Below, one piece after another: positions 1 to 7,108 of a stretch of DNA of 64,000 nucleotides (position 1 is the first letter of the stretch; the number at the start of each line of letters is the position of its first letter). Source of the DNA: Mesorhizobium sp. (GTDB lineage Bacteria > Pseudomonadota > Alphaproteobacteria > Rhizobiales > Rhizobiaceae). A program made the translations under genes and the position numbers. The DNA is taken from positions 1 to 64,000 of the forward strand of contig JAIPUZ010000061.1 of the NCBI GenBank assembly GCA_022833215.1, read 5' to 3'. Under the pieces are notes generated by a model that saw only the letters and a program-made list of their open reading frames with translations, made no database searches and was not told the DNA's origin.

Positions 1-1
1 C

Positions 2-1969
2 AACAAGGCCAACATGCTCTACGACCCCGGCGCCGGCGGCGGCAGCTATGCGGGTCGTGAAACCGATGCCATCTCCTTCGGCGGCGACATCACCAACACC
101 AGCACCTTCGACCTGTCAAACGGCCTTGGCCTGAAGGTTGACTATGGCGCATCCTATCACATGGATGATTATCGCGTTTCGGAACGACGCGGCGTGAACC
201 AGCCAGGCAAGCTCGCCAAGGCCAGTGCCTTTACCGACGCAACGCTCTCCTACGGTATGTTCGACTTCATCACCGGGCTGCGCTACGACCACTGGCACCT
301 TTCCGGCACGCGGCAGGCAAGGACGCAGGGAACGGGCGCGGGTGGCTTCGCCGAATGCCCCGTGGGCCCGGAAAACTGCCCGGCCGAGCATGTTTCGCGC
401 GATGGCGGCAAGGTCAATCCGAAGTTCACGCTGGCCGCCAACCCCACCAACTGGCTTCAGCTCTACACGACCTATTCCCACACCTATCGTCCGCCCACCG
501 CGCAGGAGTCCTTCTGGGGTCTGGTCGGTATCGGTGCCCAGCTCGGCAGCGGCATCTACAACAACATGAATCTCGAGCCCGAAACCAGCAAGGGCTGGGA
601 TCTGGGCTTCAACATCGCCAAGAACGACCTGTTCTTCGAAAAGGATGCCGCGCGCCTGAAGGTCGGCTACTTCGACAACCGCATCAGGAACTACATCACC
701 AACGGCACCATCAGTATGGAGCGCTGCGCGGGTGCTGCCGAGTGCTGGTACGACACCGCAATGTGGATCAACGTGCCCGGCATCACCCGCATGCGCGGCG
801 TCGAGATCGAAGGCGGCTATGACGCCGGCTTCGCCTACGCCAACTTCTCCTACACCAACGCCAGGACCACGACCCCTGCGGGCGGCATGGTCGGCGGCGG
901 CGGCAATGCCGACATCGACATCCTGCCGGAAGACTACGGCATGGTCGATGTGGGCATGCGCTTCTTCGAGGAGAAGCTCGCCCTCGGGGCCAAGGCTCGC
1001 TATGTCGGCAAGGGCACCTATGCGACCATCAGCTTCACCGGTCCGGAAGCGACCCTTACCGACGTTCCCTCGCACACGCTGTTCGACATCTACGGCTCCT
1101 ACGACTTCAATGAAGCGAGCCGGCTGTTCTTCTCGGTCGAGAACGTGGGCAACAAGGTCTACGCCGTTCCGCTGAGCGGCGACGGCGTGCAGCTTGCAGG
1201 CAAGGGGCGGACCTTCATCGCCGGCTTCAGCACCAAAATTGGCGTTCCCGGAACGTCTTCGAAGCCCGCCGACCCCGATGCCGGCCTGATGGCGGCGATT
1301 GCGGCCCAGAAGGGTGGGGCGCTTGCCCCGGTGGCCTATGACTGGAGTGGCTTCTACGCAGGTGTCAGCGCTGGACATAACTGGTCGCGCAACGACAACG
1401 CCTATGCCGTAGAGGCAGAGGGCGTGCCTTATGCGGTATCTTACAGACAGCGCCTCGAAGGTTTCCTGGGCGGCGTCTATGCCGGCTACAATCATGATTT
1501 CGGCAATGGATTCGTGGCCGGTATCGATGCCGACATCAATATCGCCGACAGTTCAGCCGGTCCCGACACCTTCAGGATTTACCGGACCCACCCCGCGAAA
1601 TATCTGGAAGCGACAGTGAAGTCGAAGCATAACTGGTCGGGAGCATTGAGGGGCCGTCTGGGTTATGCGTATGGGCGCTACCTGCCCTATGTCGCGGCCG
1701 GCGTTTCTGTGGCTGATTATGATCACCAAACCTCCTTTTTCAGAGGCGCTCTGACACCTCAGCAGGATCCGGTAAGCGGCTCGAAGACCTATACCGGTTT
1801 CACCATCGGAACCGGCATCGAGCATGCCGTCACCAACAAGGCGATTGTCAGGGCGGAATACCGCTATTCGGAATATGGCAGCGCCGACTTCTCCGCTGCC
1901 GGGCTCGACCGCAAGGTCGGGATCGACAGCTCGCACGATCTGCGGTTCGGTCTGAGCTACAAGTTCTGA
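2..1969 (+). CDS. TonB-dependent haem-type receptor (5' partial) fused to an Omp25-like barrel
   Basis: C-terminal part of a TonB-dependent outer-membrane receptor. The frame is open to the left edge, so the plug domain and the start lie outside the window. The first ~410 residues carry barrel features of the haemoglobin/haem receptor family, such as the YSHTYRPPTAQES strand, LEPETSKGWDLG, GVEIEG and a late VENVGNKVY strand. After FIAGFSTKIG, where a receptor would normally end, the frame continues through a Pro/Ala-rich linker. From about 1337 there is a second domain that starts DWSGFYAGV and ends DLRFGLSYKF, typical of Omp25/RopB-type eight-stranded porins with a terminal Phe. No stop separates the two. 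The nearby HugZ gene supports haem as substrate. The receptor call is firm. The fusion is seen in the sequence, and its function is unknown. Confidence 0.85.
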   Translation, partial: NKANMLYDPGAGGGSYAGRETDAISFGGDITNTSTFDLSNGLGLKVDYGASYHMDDYRVSERRGVNQPGKLAKASAFTDATLSYGMFDFITGLRYDHWHLSGTRQARTQGTGAGGFAECPVGPENCPAEHVSRDGGKVNPKFTLAANPTNWLQLYTTYSHTYRPPTAQESFWGLVGIGAQLGSGIYNNMNLEPETSKGWDLGFNIAKNDLFFEKDAARLKVGYFDNRIRNYITNGTISMERCAGAAECWYDTAMWINVPGITRMRGVEIEGGYDAGFAYANFSYTNARTTTPAGGMVGGGGNADIDILPEDYGMVDVGMRFFEEKLALGAKARYVGKGTYATISFTGPEATLTDVPSHTLFDIYGSYDFNEASRLFFSVENVGNKVYAVPLSGDGVQLAGKGRTFIAGFSTKIGVPGTSSKPADPDAGLMAAIAAQKGGALAPVAYDWSGFYAGVSAGHNWSRNDNAYAVEAEGVPYAVSYRQRLEGFLGGVYAGYNHDFGNGFVAGIDADINIADSSAGPDTFRIYRTHPAKYLEATVKSKHNWSGALRGRLGYAYGRYLPYVAAGVSVADYDHQTSFFRGALTPQQDPVSGSKTYTGFTIGTGIEHAVTNKAIVRAEYRYSEYGSADFSAAGLDRKVGIDSSHDLRFGLSYKF

Positions 1970-1986
1970 GCCTTACGCATGGATCG

Positions 1987-2017
1987 CGGGAGCCGGGCAG
2001 GCATTGTCCGGCTCCCG
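1987..2017 (+). terminator. Hairpin after the receptor gene
   Basis: Perfect 10-bp inverted repeat, CGGGAGCCGG (1987-1996) and CCGGCTCCCG (2008-2017), with an 11-nt loop, followed by the T/C-rich TCTGTCTTCC. It begins 18 bases after the receptor stop and looks like a transcription terminator or attenuator. The first in-frame start codon of the following ABC gene (TTG at 2004) lies in its loop, which makes that start doubtful. Confidence 0.55.
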
Positions 2018-3743
2018 TCTGTCTTCCGAACGATGCTTTCCAACGCCCGAACCGCACTGGATCTCTGGTTTGCGTGCTCTTTGTTCCCAGTTCCGCCGGC
2101 TGATCTCTGTTCTTGTCCTGGCTCCCGGGGGCAAGACCAATCTTGCGCTGTTCGCCCTGGTGGTTGCCCTCAATCTGGGCGGCGTCTATGCCACGATCCG
2201 GCTTGTCGAGTGGACAGGGGCCTTCTACTCGGCCATCGAGAAGATGGACGGAGCGGGCGCGCTGTTGCAGATCGGCGTATTCGCCATCATCGTCGCGCTC
2301 AACTCGGTGCGCCATCTGACCGCCGAATATCTGCGCAAGACGCTGGAGCTGCGTTGGCGCAGCAGCCTGACCGACAGGGCCATCGACATGTGGACGGCGG
2401 GCAAGGCTTACTGGCATCTGGCGCAGGCCGGCCATGGCATCGACAATCCCGACCAGCGCATCGCCGAGGATTGCCGGCTGTTCGTCAAGGGGTTGCTTGG
2501 CGAGGCGCTGGACCTCATCAGCCGCGTGGTAGGGCTGTTCTCCTATGTCGCGATCCTGTGGAAGCTCTCGGACTTTCCGCTGTCGCTCGCCTTCATGGGG
2601 CTCGACATGGCGATACCGCACTACATGGTGTGGGCGGCCTTCCTCTATGTGGCGCTGTCGAGCGGCATGACGCATCTGCTCGGCCACCCGCTCAAGCGGC
2701 TCTATGTGGAGCAGCAGCATCGCGAGGCCGATTTCCGCTACGCCATGGCCCGCTGGCGTACCGCCTTCGACGAGGTTGCGCTGACCGAGGGCGAGCAGGC
2801 CGAGAAGCGCACTTTCCGCAGCAGGTTCGCGGCGGTGGCCGACAACTGGCATCGTCTCATCCGGCGTGAACTGATCCTCGGCAGCTTCACCTTCCCGTTC
2901 CAGCATACCGTGCTGCGCATACCGCTGTTCGTGGCTCTGCCGGGTTATTTTGCCGGCCATGTGGCCTTTGGAGGGCTGATGCAGCTCTCCATGGCCTTTT
3001 CGAATGTGGTCACCACGCTGTCGTGGTTCATCTTCTCCTATCGCAGCCTTGCCGATCTGGTTTCGACCTCGACCCGCCTCGACGGCTTCCTGCAGGCCGC
3101 TGCGGATGTGGCGGCGCCACATCCGCCAGCACCGGCCACGGACAATGTCACGCGGTTGCGCAACGTTTGCGTGCGTACGCCCGAAGGCCGGCATCTCCTG
3201 CGGATAGGCAGGCTGGAGATATCCCCCGGCGAGACGGTGTGGCTGCACGGGGCTTCTGGCATCGGCAAGACGACGCTCATCAAGGCGCTGGCCGGGTTTT
3301 GGCCGCATCGTGAGGGCGAGATTGCCAGAGGTCAGGGGCGCTGGATGTTCCTCCCGCAAAAGCCGTTCCTGCCCGCCGCGACACTGCTTGAGGCGGTCGC
3401 CTATCCCGAACCCGTCGATGCCTTTGAACGGACGGCACTGGAGGAAGCGCTGTTCCATGCCGGCCTCGACCGGCGGCACGATGACACGACGCAGGGGCTT
3501 TCGGGCGGCGAGATGCAGCGGCTTGCCCTGGCCCGGCTGCTCGTCCACCGGCCGCAATGGGCGGTGCTCGACGAGGCGACCAGTGCTCTCGACCTCCGGG
3601 CCGAGGCGGAATTGCTCGAAACGCTGCGGCGCAACCTGCCGGATACCGCGCTGCTGGTGATTGCGCATCGCGATCCCGCGGCGCTGGGGAAGCGGCGCAT
3701 CGTCGATCTCGGCGTTCCCGAACCGCTTGCACGCACGGCCTGA
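2004..3743 (+). CDS. ABC transporter, fused permease and ATPase (SbmA/YddA-like, COG4178)
   Basis: Half-transporter with an N-terminal membrane domain (several hydrophobic segments, residues ~35-360) and a C-terminal ATPase. Walker A GASGIGKT is at ~416-423, the signature LSGGEMQ at ~499 and Walker B with WAVLDEATSALD at ~519-530. The SbmA/BacA/YddA type is linked to peptide or cobalamin-like cargo and acts in the inner membrane, probably as a homodimer. The length of 579 residues is normal. The start is weak: 2004 is a TTG inside a hairpin loop, no ATG occurs in frame before the membrane domain, and TTG at 2070 is an alternative. The gene follows the haem-type receptor on the same strand, so a role in the same uptake system is possible but not shown. 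Confidence 0.82.
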   Translation: MSGSRLSSERCFPTPEPHWISGLRALCSQFRRLISVLVLAPGGKTNLALFALVVALNLGGVYATIRLVEWTGAFYSAIEKMDGAGALLQIGVFAIIVALNSVRHLTAEYLRKTLELRWRSSLTDRAIDMWTAGKAYWHLAQAGHGIDNPDQRIAEDCRLFVKGLLGEALDLISRVVGLFSYVAILWKLSDFPLSLAFMGLDMAIPHYMVWAAFLYVALSSGMTHLLGHPLKRLYVEQQHREADFRYAMARWRTAFDEVALTEGEQAEKRTFRSRFAAVADNWHRLIRRELILGSFTFPFQHTVLRIPLFVALPGYFAGHVAFGGLMQLSMAFSNVVTTLSWFIFSYRSLADLVSTSTRLDGFLQAAADVAAPHPPAPATDNVTRLRNVCVRTPEGRHLLRIGRLEISPGETVWLHGASGIGKTTLIKALAGFWPHREGEIARGQGRWMFLPQKPFLPAATLLEAVAYPEPVDAFERTALEEALFHAGLDRRHDDTTQGLSGGEMQRLALARLLVHRPQWAVLDEATSALDLRAEAELLETLRRNLPDTALLVIAHRDPAALGKRRIVDLGVPEPLARTA

Positions 3744-3797
3744 CCACCAGGAACGCGCGACAGCTGACCAACAACCCACACAGGCAAAGGAGGTGTC

Positions 3798-3836
3798 ATG
3801 AAAGAGTTCCCCGCCATTGAGAGAACGGATCGCTGA
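3798..3836 (+). pseudogene. 12-codon ORF with a strong ribosome site; likely 5' remnant of an interrupted gene
   Basis: A near-perfect Shine-Dalgarno sequence, AAAGGAGGTG (3787-3796), precedes ATG at 3798, but the frame reads only MKEFPAIERTDR before a stop. Such a good initiation site on a 12-codon ORF just upstream of a transposase suggests that the insertion element cut a gene shortly after its start. The downstream hugZ frame contains KTDAEAIRLAK, so the fragment could be the original start of hugZ. That link rests on a two-residue match (TD) and is speculative. Confidence 0.4.
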
Positions 3837-3924
3837 GATGCAGCTGATCTTGGGACAGTCACGCCTTGCGCCGTTTGGCTTACCTTTCCCGGGTTTGGAA
3901 GAACTCACGGAAGGAGAGCAAAGC

Positions 3925-4995
3925 GTGACTGCACCCTATGATTATCACATTGGCGTCGATTACCACAAAAGCTACAGCCACCTGGTTGTTCAGGATTCTG
4001 CGGGGAAGACGCTTCGGTCCGGGCGGGTGAAGAACGACCGCCAGTCTCTGGGCTCGTTCCTGGAGCGGTATCGGGAGAACAGTCATGCGGTTGTGGAAGC
4101 CACCCGCAACTGGATGGTGATGTACGACTGGCTCGACGATATCTGCGACGACGTCGTTCTGGCGCATCCCTTGAAGGTGAAGGCGATCGCCGACGCCAGG
4201 ATCAAGACGGACAAGATCGACGCGACGGTTCTGGCGCATCTTCTTCGGGCCGACCTGGTGCCGGAGGCGTGGGCACCTCGAGAGACGGCGCGCGAGCTTC
4301 GCATCGCACTGCGCGAGCGGATGTTCTACGTGCGGCTTCGCACGATGGTGAAGAACCGGATCGTGACGGTGTTCGATCGCTATCCGGAACAGACGGCGCA
4401 GTTGAGGAAGCTGGGCGACCTGTTCGGCAAGGCCGGTCGCCAGCAACTCGCCGCGCTCAGCGTGTCGGAGATCGACCGCATCCAGATCGATCGTGGACTT
4501 GAGTTCATCGGCGACATCGACGGGCGGATCAAGCAGTCGGAAGCCACGATCCGGGCGATGACGAAGACCAATGCCAATGTGCGGCTTTTGAAGACCGTTC
4601 CCGGCATCGGTGAGTTCTTCGCCCGGCTGATCGACGCGGAGATCGACGAGATCGCCCGGTTCCGCAGCCCGAAGAAGCTGGCCGCCTATGCCGGCCTCGT
4701 CCCCTCGACCTATTCGAGCGGTGGCAAGACCTATCACGGCAAGATCATAAAGCAGGGCAACAAGTGGCTGCGCTGGGCCTTCGTCGAGGCGGTCGCGCCG
4801 GCCGTGGCCACGGACCCGCAGCTTCGGACCCAGTACGAGCATCTGAAGTTCAGAGGAACGAACAAGGCGCGTGTCGCGATCGCGCGCAAGCTTTTGACGA
4901 TCGCCTTCCAGATCCTGCGCGATCAGCGCCCTTACGAGCGGCGCGACGCGAGCAGCGAGGAAGGCGCTTCGTCGACGATATCCCGGCTGTCCTGA
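3925..4995 (+). CDS. IS110-family transposase (DEDD recombinase)
   Basis: Serine/RuvC-like recombinase that moves its element under RNA guidance. The N-terminal RuvC-like DEDD set is complete: Asp12 (GVDYHKS), Glu58 (VVEATRN), Asp96 and Asp99 (KTDKIDA). The C-terminal Transposase_20 region has LKTVPGIGEFFARL, then KKLAAYAGLVPSTYSSGGKT with the conserved Ser pair at ~264-265, and KQGNKWLRW. The GTG at 3925 was chosen because GGAAGGAGAG lies just upstream and the catalytic Asp falls at the usual distance from the start. An upstream in-frame start at 3817 would add 36 residues unlike the family. At 356 residues the protein is full length and probably active. Confidence 0.9.
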   Translation: MTAPYDYHIGVDYHKSYSHLVVQDSAGKTLRSGRVKNDRQSLGSFLERYRENSHAVVEATRNWMVMYDWLDDICDDVVLAHPLKVKAIADARIKTDKIDATVLAHLLRADLVPEAWAPRETARELRIALRERMFYVRLRTMVKNRIVTVFDRYPEQTAQLRKLGDLFGKAGRQQLAALSVSEIDRIQIDRGLEFIGDIDGRIKQSEATIRAMTKTNANVRLLKTVPGIGEFFARLIDAEIDEIARFRSPKKLAAYAGLVPSTYSSGGKTYHGKIIKQGNKWLRWAFVEAVAPAVATDPQLRTQYEHLKFRGTNKARVAIARKLLTIAFQILRDQRPYERRDASSEEGASSTISRLS

Positions 4996-5260
4996 TGATG
5001 GGTTAGCGATCCCGGCAGGTCCGGGCTGCGCTCTTAAAGGAGAATGGGAAGCCGGGAGCCGAACGCCACTATGTGACCGAAGCCGCAAAGACCACCGGCA
5101 TCAGGGTCACGGATTGGAGAATGGTTCAGAGCCGCAGGGCAGCGAAACCTGCCCTGCGAACGCAGAGGATTTAGCCGATCGGCCGAAATGCCGATCAAAA
5201 CCTACCCGAACCCAGGGAAAGCCGCGCAGAACAAGCGCTTTTTGTCCTTGAGTTCTTTCA
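4996..5260 (+). ncRNA. Candidate IS110/IS1111 guide (bridge/seek) RNA region
   Basis: Non-coding stretch between the transposase stop and hugZ. It contains three hairpins: CCCGG/CCGGG at 5011-5025, a perfect 9-bp stem GCAGGCCAG-like pair at 5134-5142 and 5149-5157 with a CGAAAC loop, and GATCGGC/GCCGATC at 5177-5183 and 5190-5196 with a CGAAAT loop. IS110-family elements encode a structured guide RNA with internal loops next to the transposase, and in the IS1111 group it lies downstream. The structure is seen, while the RNA identity is inferred. The shorter upstream stretch (3744-3924) is an alternative site. Confidence 0.35.
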
Positions 5261-5272
5261 TTGGAGAACATC

Positions 5273-6070
5273 ATGCAGGAGAAGAAGAAGGACGTGTTGC
5301 TGAAGACGGACGCCGAGGCGATCCGGCTGGCGAAGACATTGCTGCGCAGTGCTCGCCATGGCGCTCTGGCGGCTCTGGAGCCTGGGACGGGCGCGCCCTT
5401 CGCAAGCCGAGTGGCGGTAGCGACAGATCATGACGGCGCGCCGCTGATCCTGGTCTCGGCGCTGTCTACCCACACGCCCTGCATCGAGGGCGATCCACGC
5501 TGCGCGCTCCTGCTTGGCGAGGCGGGAAAGGGGGATGCGCTGGCGCATGCGCGTATCACCATCTCATGCCTCGCCGAAAAGATCGCCCGCGACGATGTTC
5601 GCCACGAGCGCATTGCAAGGCGCTTCCTGTCGCGCAATCCCAAATCGAAGCTCTATGCCGGCTTCGGGGATTTCTCCTTCTTCCGGCTGGAGCCGCAAAA
5701 GGCCAGCCTGAACGGCGGCTTTGGCAAGGCCTATGCGCTGACGGCCGCAGACCTGCTCACTGCGGCCCCGGACCCGGACGCAATCGCCGCAAGCGAGGCG
5801 GGAGCGGTCGAGCATATGAACCGCGACCATGCCGATGCCGTTTCGCGCATTGCCCGCCACTACGGCAAGGCCGGTCTGGAGAACGGCTGGGTGATGACGG
5901 GTATCGACGCCGATGGCTTCGACCTCGTCGCGGGAGATCAGGTGCTGCGCATCTTCTTCGACCAACCGCTTACCACCGATGCCGACATCCACCGCGAACT
6001 CGTCGCGATGGCTGTGAAGGCCCGGAAGGCGGAGGCTGAAGGGAATGATGCCGGACAAGGGGCATTGTAA
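5273..6070 (+). CDS. hugZ: HugZ-family haem-utilisation protein (PNPOx-like split barrel plus DUF2470)
   Basis: Cytoplasmic haem-binding or haem-degrading protein that frees iron from imported haem. The N-terminal half (residues ~15-150) has the pyridoxamine-phosphate-oxidase-like fold markers LLRSARHGALAAL and SRVAVATDHDGAPLILVS, with a repeated FLSRNPKSKLYAGFGDFSFFRL segment. The C-terminal half has the DUF2470 motif EHMNRDHADAV (~182-192). ATG 5273 has GGAGA seven bases upstream, and a TTG at 5261 is a poorer choice. The length of about 265 residues is usual. The gene lies directly after the insertion element, so its native promoter or first codons may have been replaced. Confidence 0.87.
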   Translation: MQEKKKDVLLKTDAEAIRLAKTLLRSARHGALAALEPGTGAPFASRVAVATDHDGAPLILVSALSTHTPCIEGDPRCALLLGEAGKGDALAHARITISCLAEKIARDDVRHERIARRFLSRNPKSKLYAGFGDFSFFRLEPQKASLNGGFGKAYALTAADLLTAAPDPDAIAASEAGAVEHMNRDHADAVSRIARHYGKAGLENGWVMTGIDADGFDLVAGDQVLRIFFDQPLTTDADIHRELVAMAVKARKAEAEGNDAGQGAL

Positions 6071-6140
6071 ATCCCTGCCGATGCCCGCATGCCTACGGGG
6101 AATCCCGCATGCCGGGTGGCACAGTCCGGCGTGATCTTCC

Positions 6141-6647
6141 TCACGCCGGCAACAGGCTCAGCGCCGTCGCCACCGGCAGATAAAGGGTGCGTTTGCGTTC
6201 GAGCAGGGCCGCGAAACCGAAGGCCGCATAGAAGGCTGCCGCGTCATCGTCGATCGCATCCGCGAAGATGGCGTGCGCTCCGATGGGCGAGGTCGCCACC
6301 GTTCGGATTGCGTCGAACAACAAAGCTGCTCCAAGGCCCTGGCCGGCATAGTCGACATGCCGGCCGAGCCAGCCGATGAGCACGGCGGGCACGGAAGGGT
6401 AGCGCGGCAGCTTCTTCGCCAGCGGTTCGGGCACCTCGTTCAGCGGCACGTTGCTGGAAGAGAGTGTGTAGAAGCCGGCAACCCGGTCCGTTGCGACCTC
6501 TCTGGCTACGAAGCAGGTCGCATATTTGCGCTTCACATCCTGCGATACGACCGTCCGGAAATAGGCGTCGATCCGCTCGTTGCCGCAGGCAAAATCCGCT
6601 CGCCGGTGGCCGTTCTCCAGCGGTTCGATGATGAAGCGGGCGCTCAC
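6141..6647 (-). CDS. GNAT acetyltransferase toxin (TacT type)
   Basis: Likely toxin that acetylates the amino acid on charged tRNA and stops translation, as in the TacAT/AtaT family. It is 168 residues long, with the N-terminal FACGNERIDAYFRTVVSQD segment typical of these toxins, an acetyl-CoA loop around GRHVDYAGQGLGAALL (~93-108) and the FYAAFGF motif holding the conserved Tyr near the end. It overlaps the upstream DUF1778 antitoxin gene by four bases (ATGA), so the two are translationally coupled. The pairing makes a toxin more likely than a free-standing acetyltransferase. The exact tRNA target is unknown. Confidence 0.86.
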   Translation of the reverse strand: MSARFIIEPLENGHRRADFACGNERIDAYFRTVVSQDVKRKYATCFVAREVATDRVAGFYTLSSSNVPLNEVPEPLAKKLPRYPSVPAVLIGWLGRHVDYAGQGLGAALLFDAIRTVATSPIGAHAIFADAIDDDAAAFYAAFGFAALLERKRTLYLPVATALSLLPA

Positions 6648-6934
6648 CGGCGCCCGATCAGTTCTGCATGTCGCTTCGCGGCGCGTGCCAGCCGCTCATT
6701 CGGCGCCGGCGGATTGATAAGCGCCTCGGCAAAACGGATCTGATCCGCGCGCGCGAGGCGCATGATCTCGGCATCCTCGACAACGCGCCGGGCATCCTCG
6801 CCTGCGGTGGCGATCAGATAGCCCGTCAGCGTCATGCCGCGCAGACGCGCCGCGCGCTGCATCTGGTCATAGACCTGAACCGGGATGCGCGCTTCCAGCC
6901 GGGCGGTTTCGTTTTCGACAGCGGGCTTGGGCAT
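6644..6934 (-). CDS. DUF1778 ribbon-helix-helix antitoxin (TacA type)
   Basis: Antitoxin of 96 residues. The N-terminal ribbon-helix-helix DNA-binding part, RLEARIPVQVYDQMQRAARL (~12-31), is followed by GMTLTGYLIATAGEDA, and the Pro/Asn-rich tail (INPPAPNERLARAAKR) is the usual toxin-neutralising segment. It is first in a two-gene operon with the GNAT toxin. A perfect 7-bp palindrome 22 bases upstream of its start is the expected self-regulation site. Family and partner agree, so confidence is high. Confidence 0.88.
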   Translation of the reverse strand: MPKPAVENETARLEARIPVQVYDQMQRAARLRGMTLTGYLIATAGEDARRVVEDAEIMRLARADQIRFAEALINPPAPNERLARAAKRHAELIGRR

Positions 6935-6956
6935 GGCCTTTTCCTTTTTTCATAAC

Positions 6957-6975
6957 ATACGGCAAAATGCCGTAT
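6957..6975. promoter_or_regulatory. Palindromic operator of the toxin-antitoxin operon
   Basis: Perfect inverted repeat ATACGGC-AAAAT-GCCGTAT just upstream of the DUF1778 antitoxin start. Ribbon-helix-helix antitoxins bind such short palindromes to repress their own operon. It also lies 134 bases before the divergent cyclase gene and could affect it. The palindrome is seen, and the binding is inferred. Confidence 0.6.
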
Positions 6976-7108
6976 TGCACAAGGTCGTGCTTCAGTTTTC
7001 AGCCGCACGCGACCCCTGTTGGCCTTTCAGCAGGATATTGCTCCGGAGGACATCTTCGGTCACATTCAGAACCTGAAATTGAGGACGGCCCTGGGGACGG
7101 CTTTGTCC

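Larger units (their letters stand above)
3837..5260 (+). mobile_element. IS110-family insertion sequence (ends not resolved)
   Basis: The region holds one IS110-family transposase gene plus flanking non-coding DNA, about 90-180 bases upstream and 265 bases downstream of the gene. IS110 elements usually lack terminal inverted repeats and target duplications, and none were found, so the limits given are the widest plausible span and not mapped ends. The element sits between an ABC transporter and hugZ and separates what was probably a continuous haem-use gene group. The hairpin-rich downstream stretch may hold the guide RNA known for this family. Confidence 0.65.

Noticed and set aside
3817..3924. 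N-terminal extension of the IS110 transposase
   Set aside because: The GTG at 3925 has a better ribosome site and the family starts close to the first catalytic Asp.
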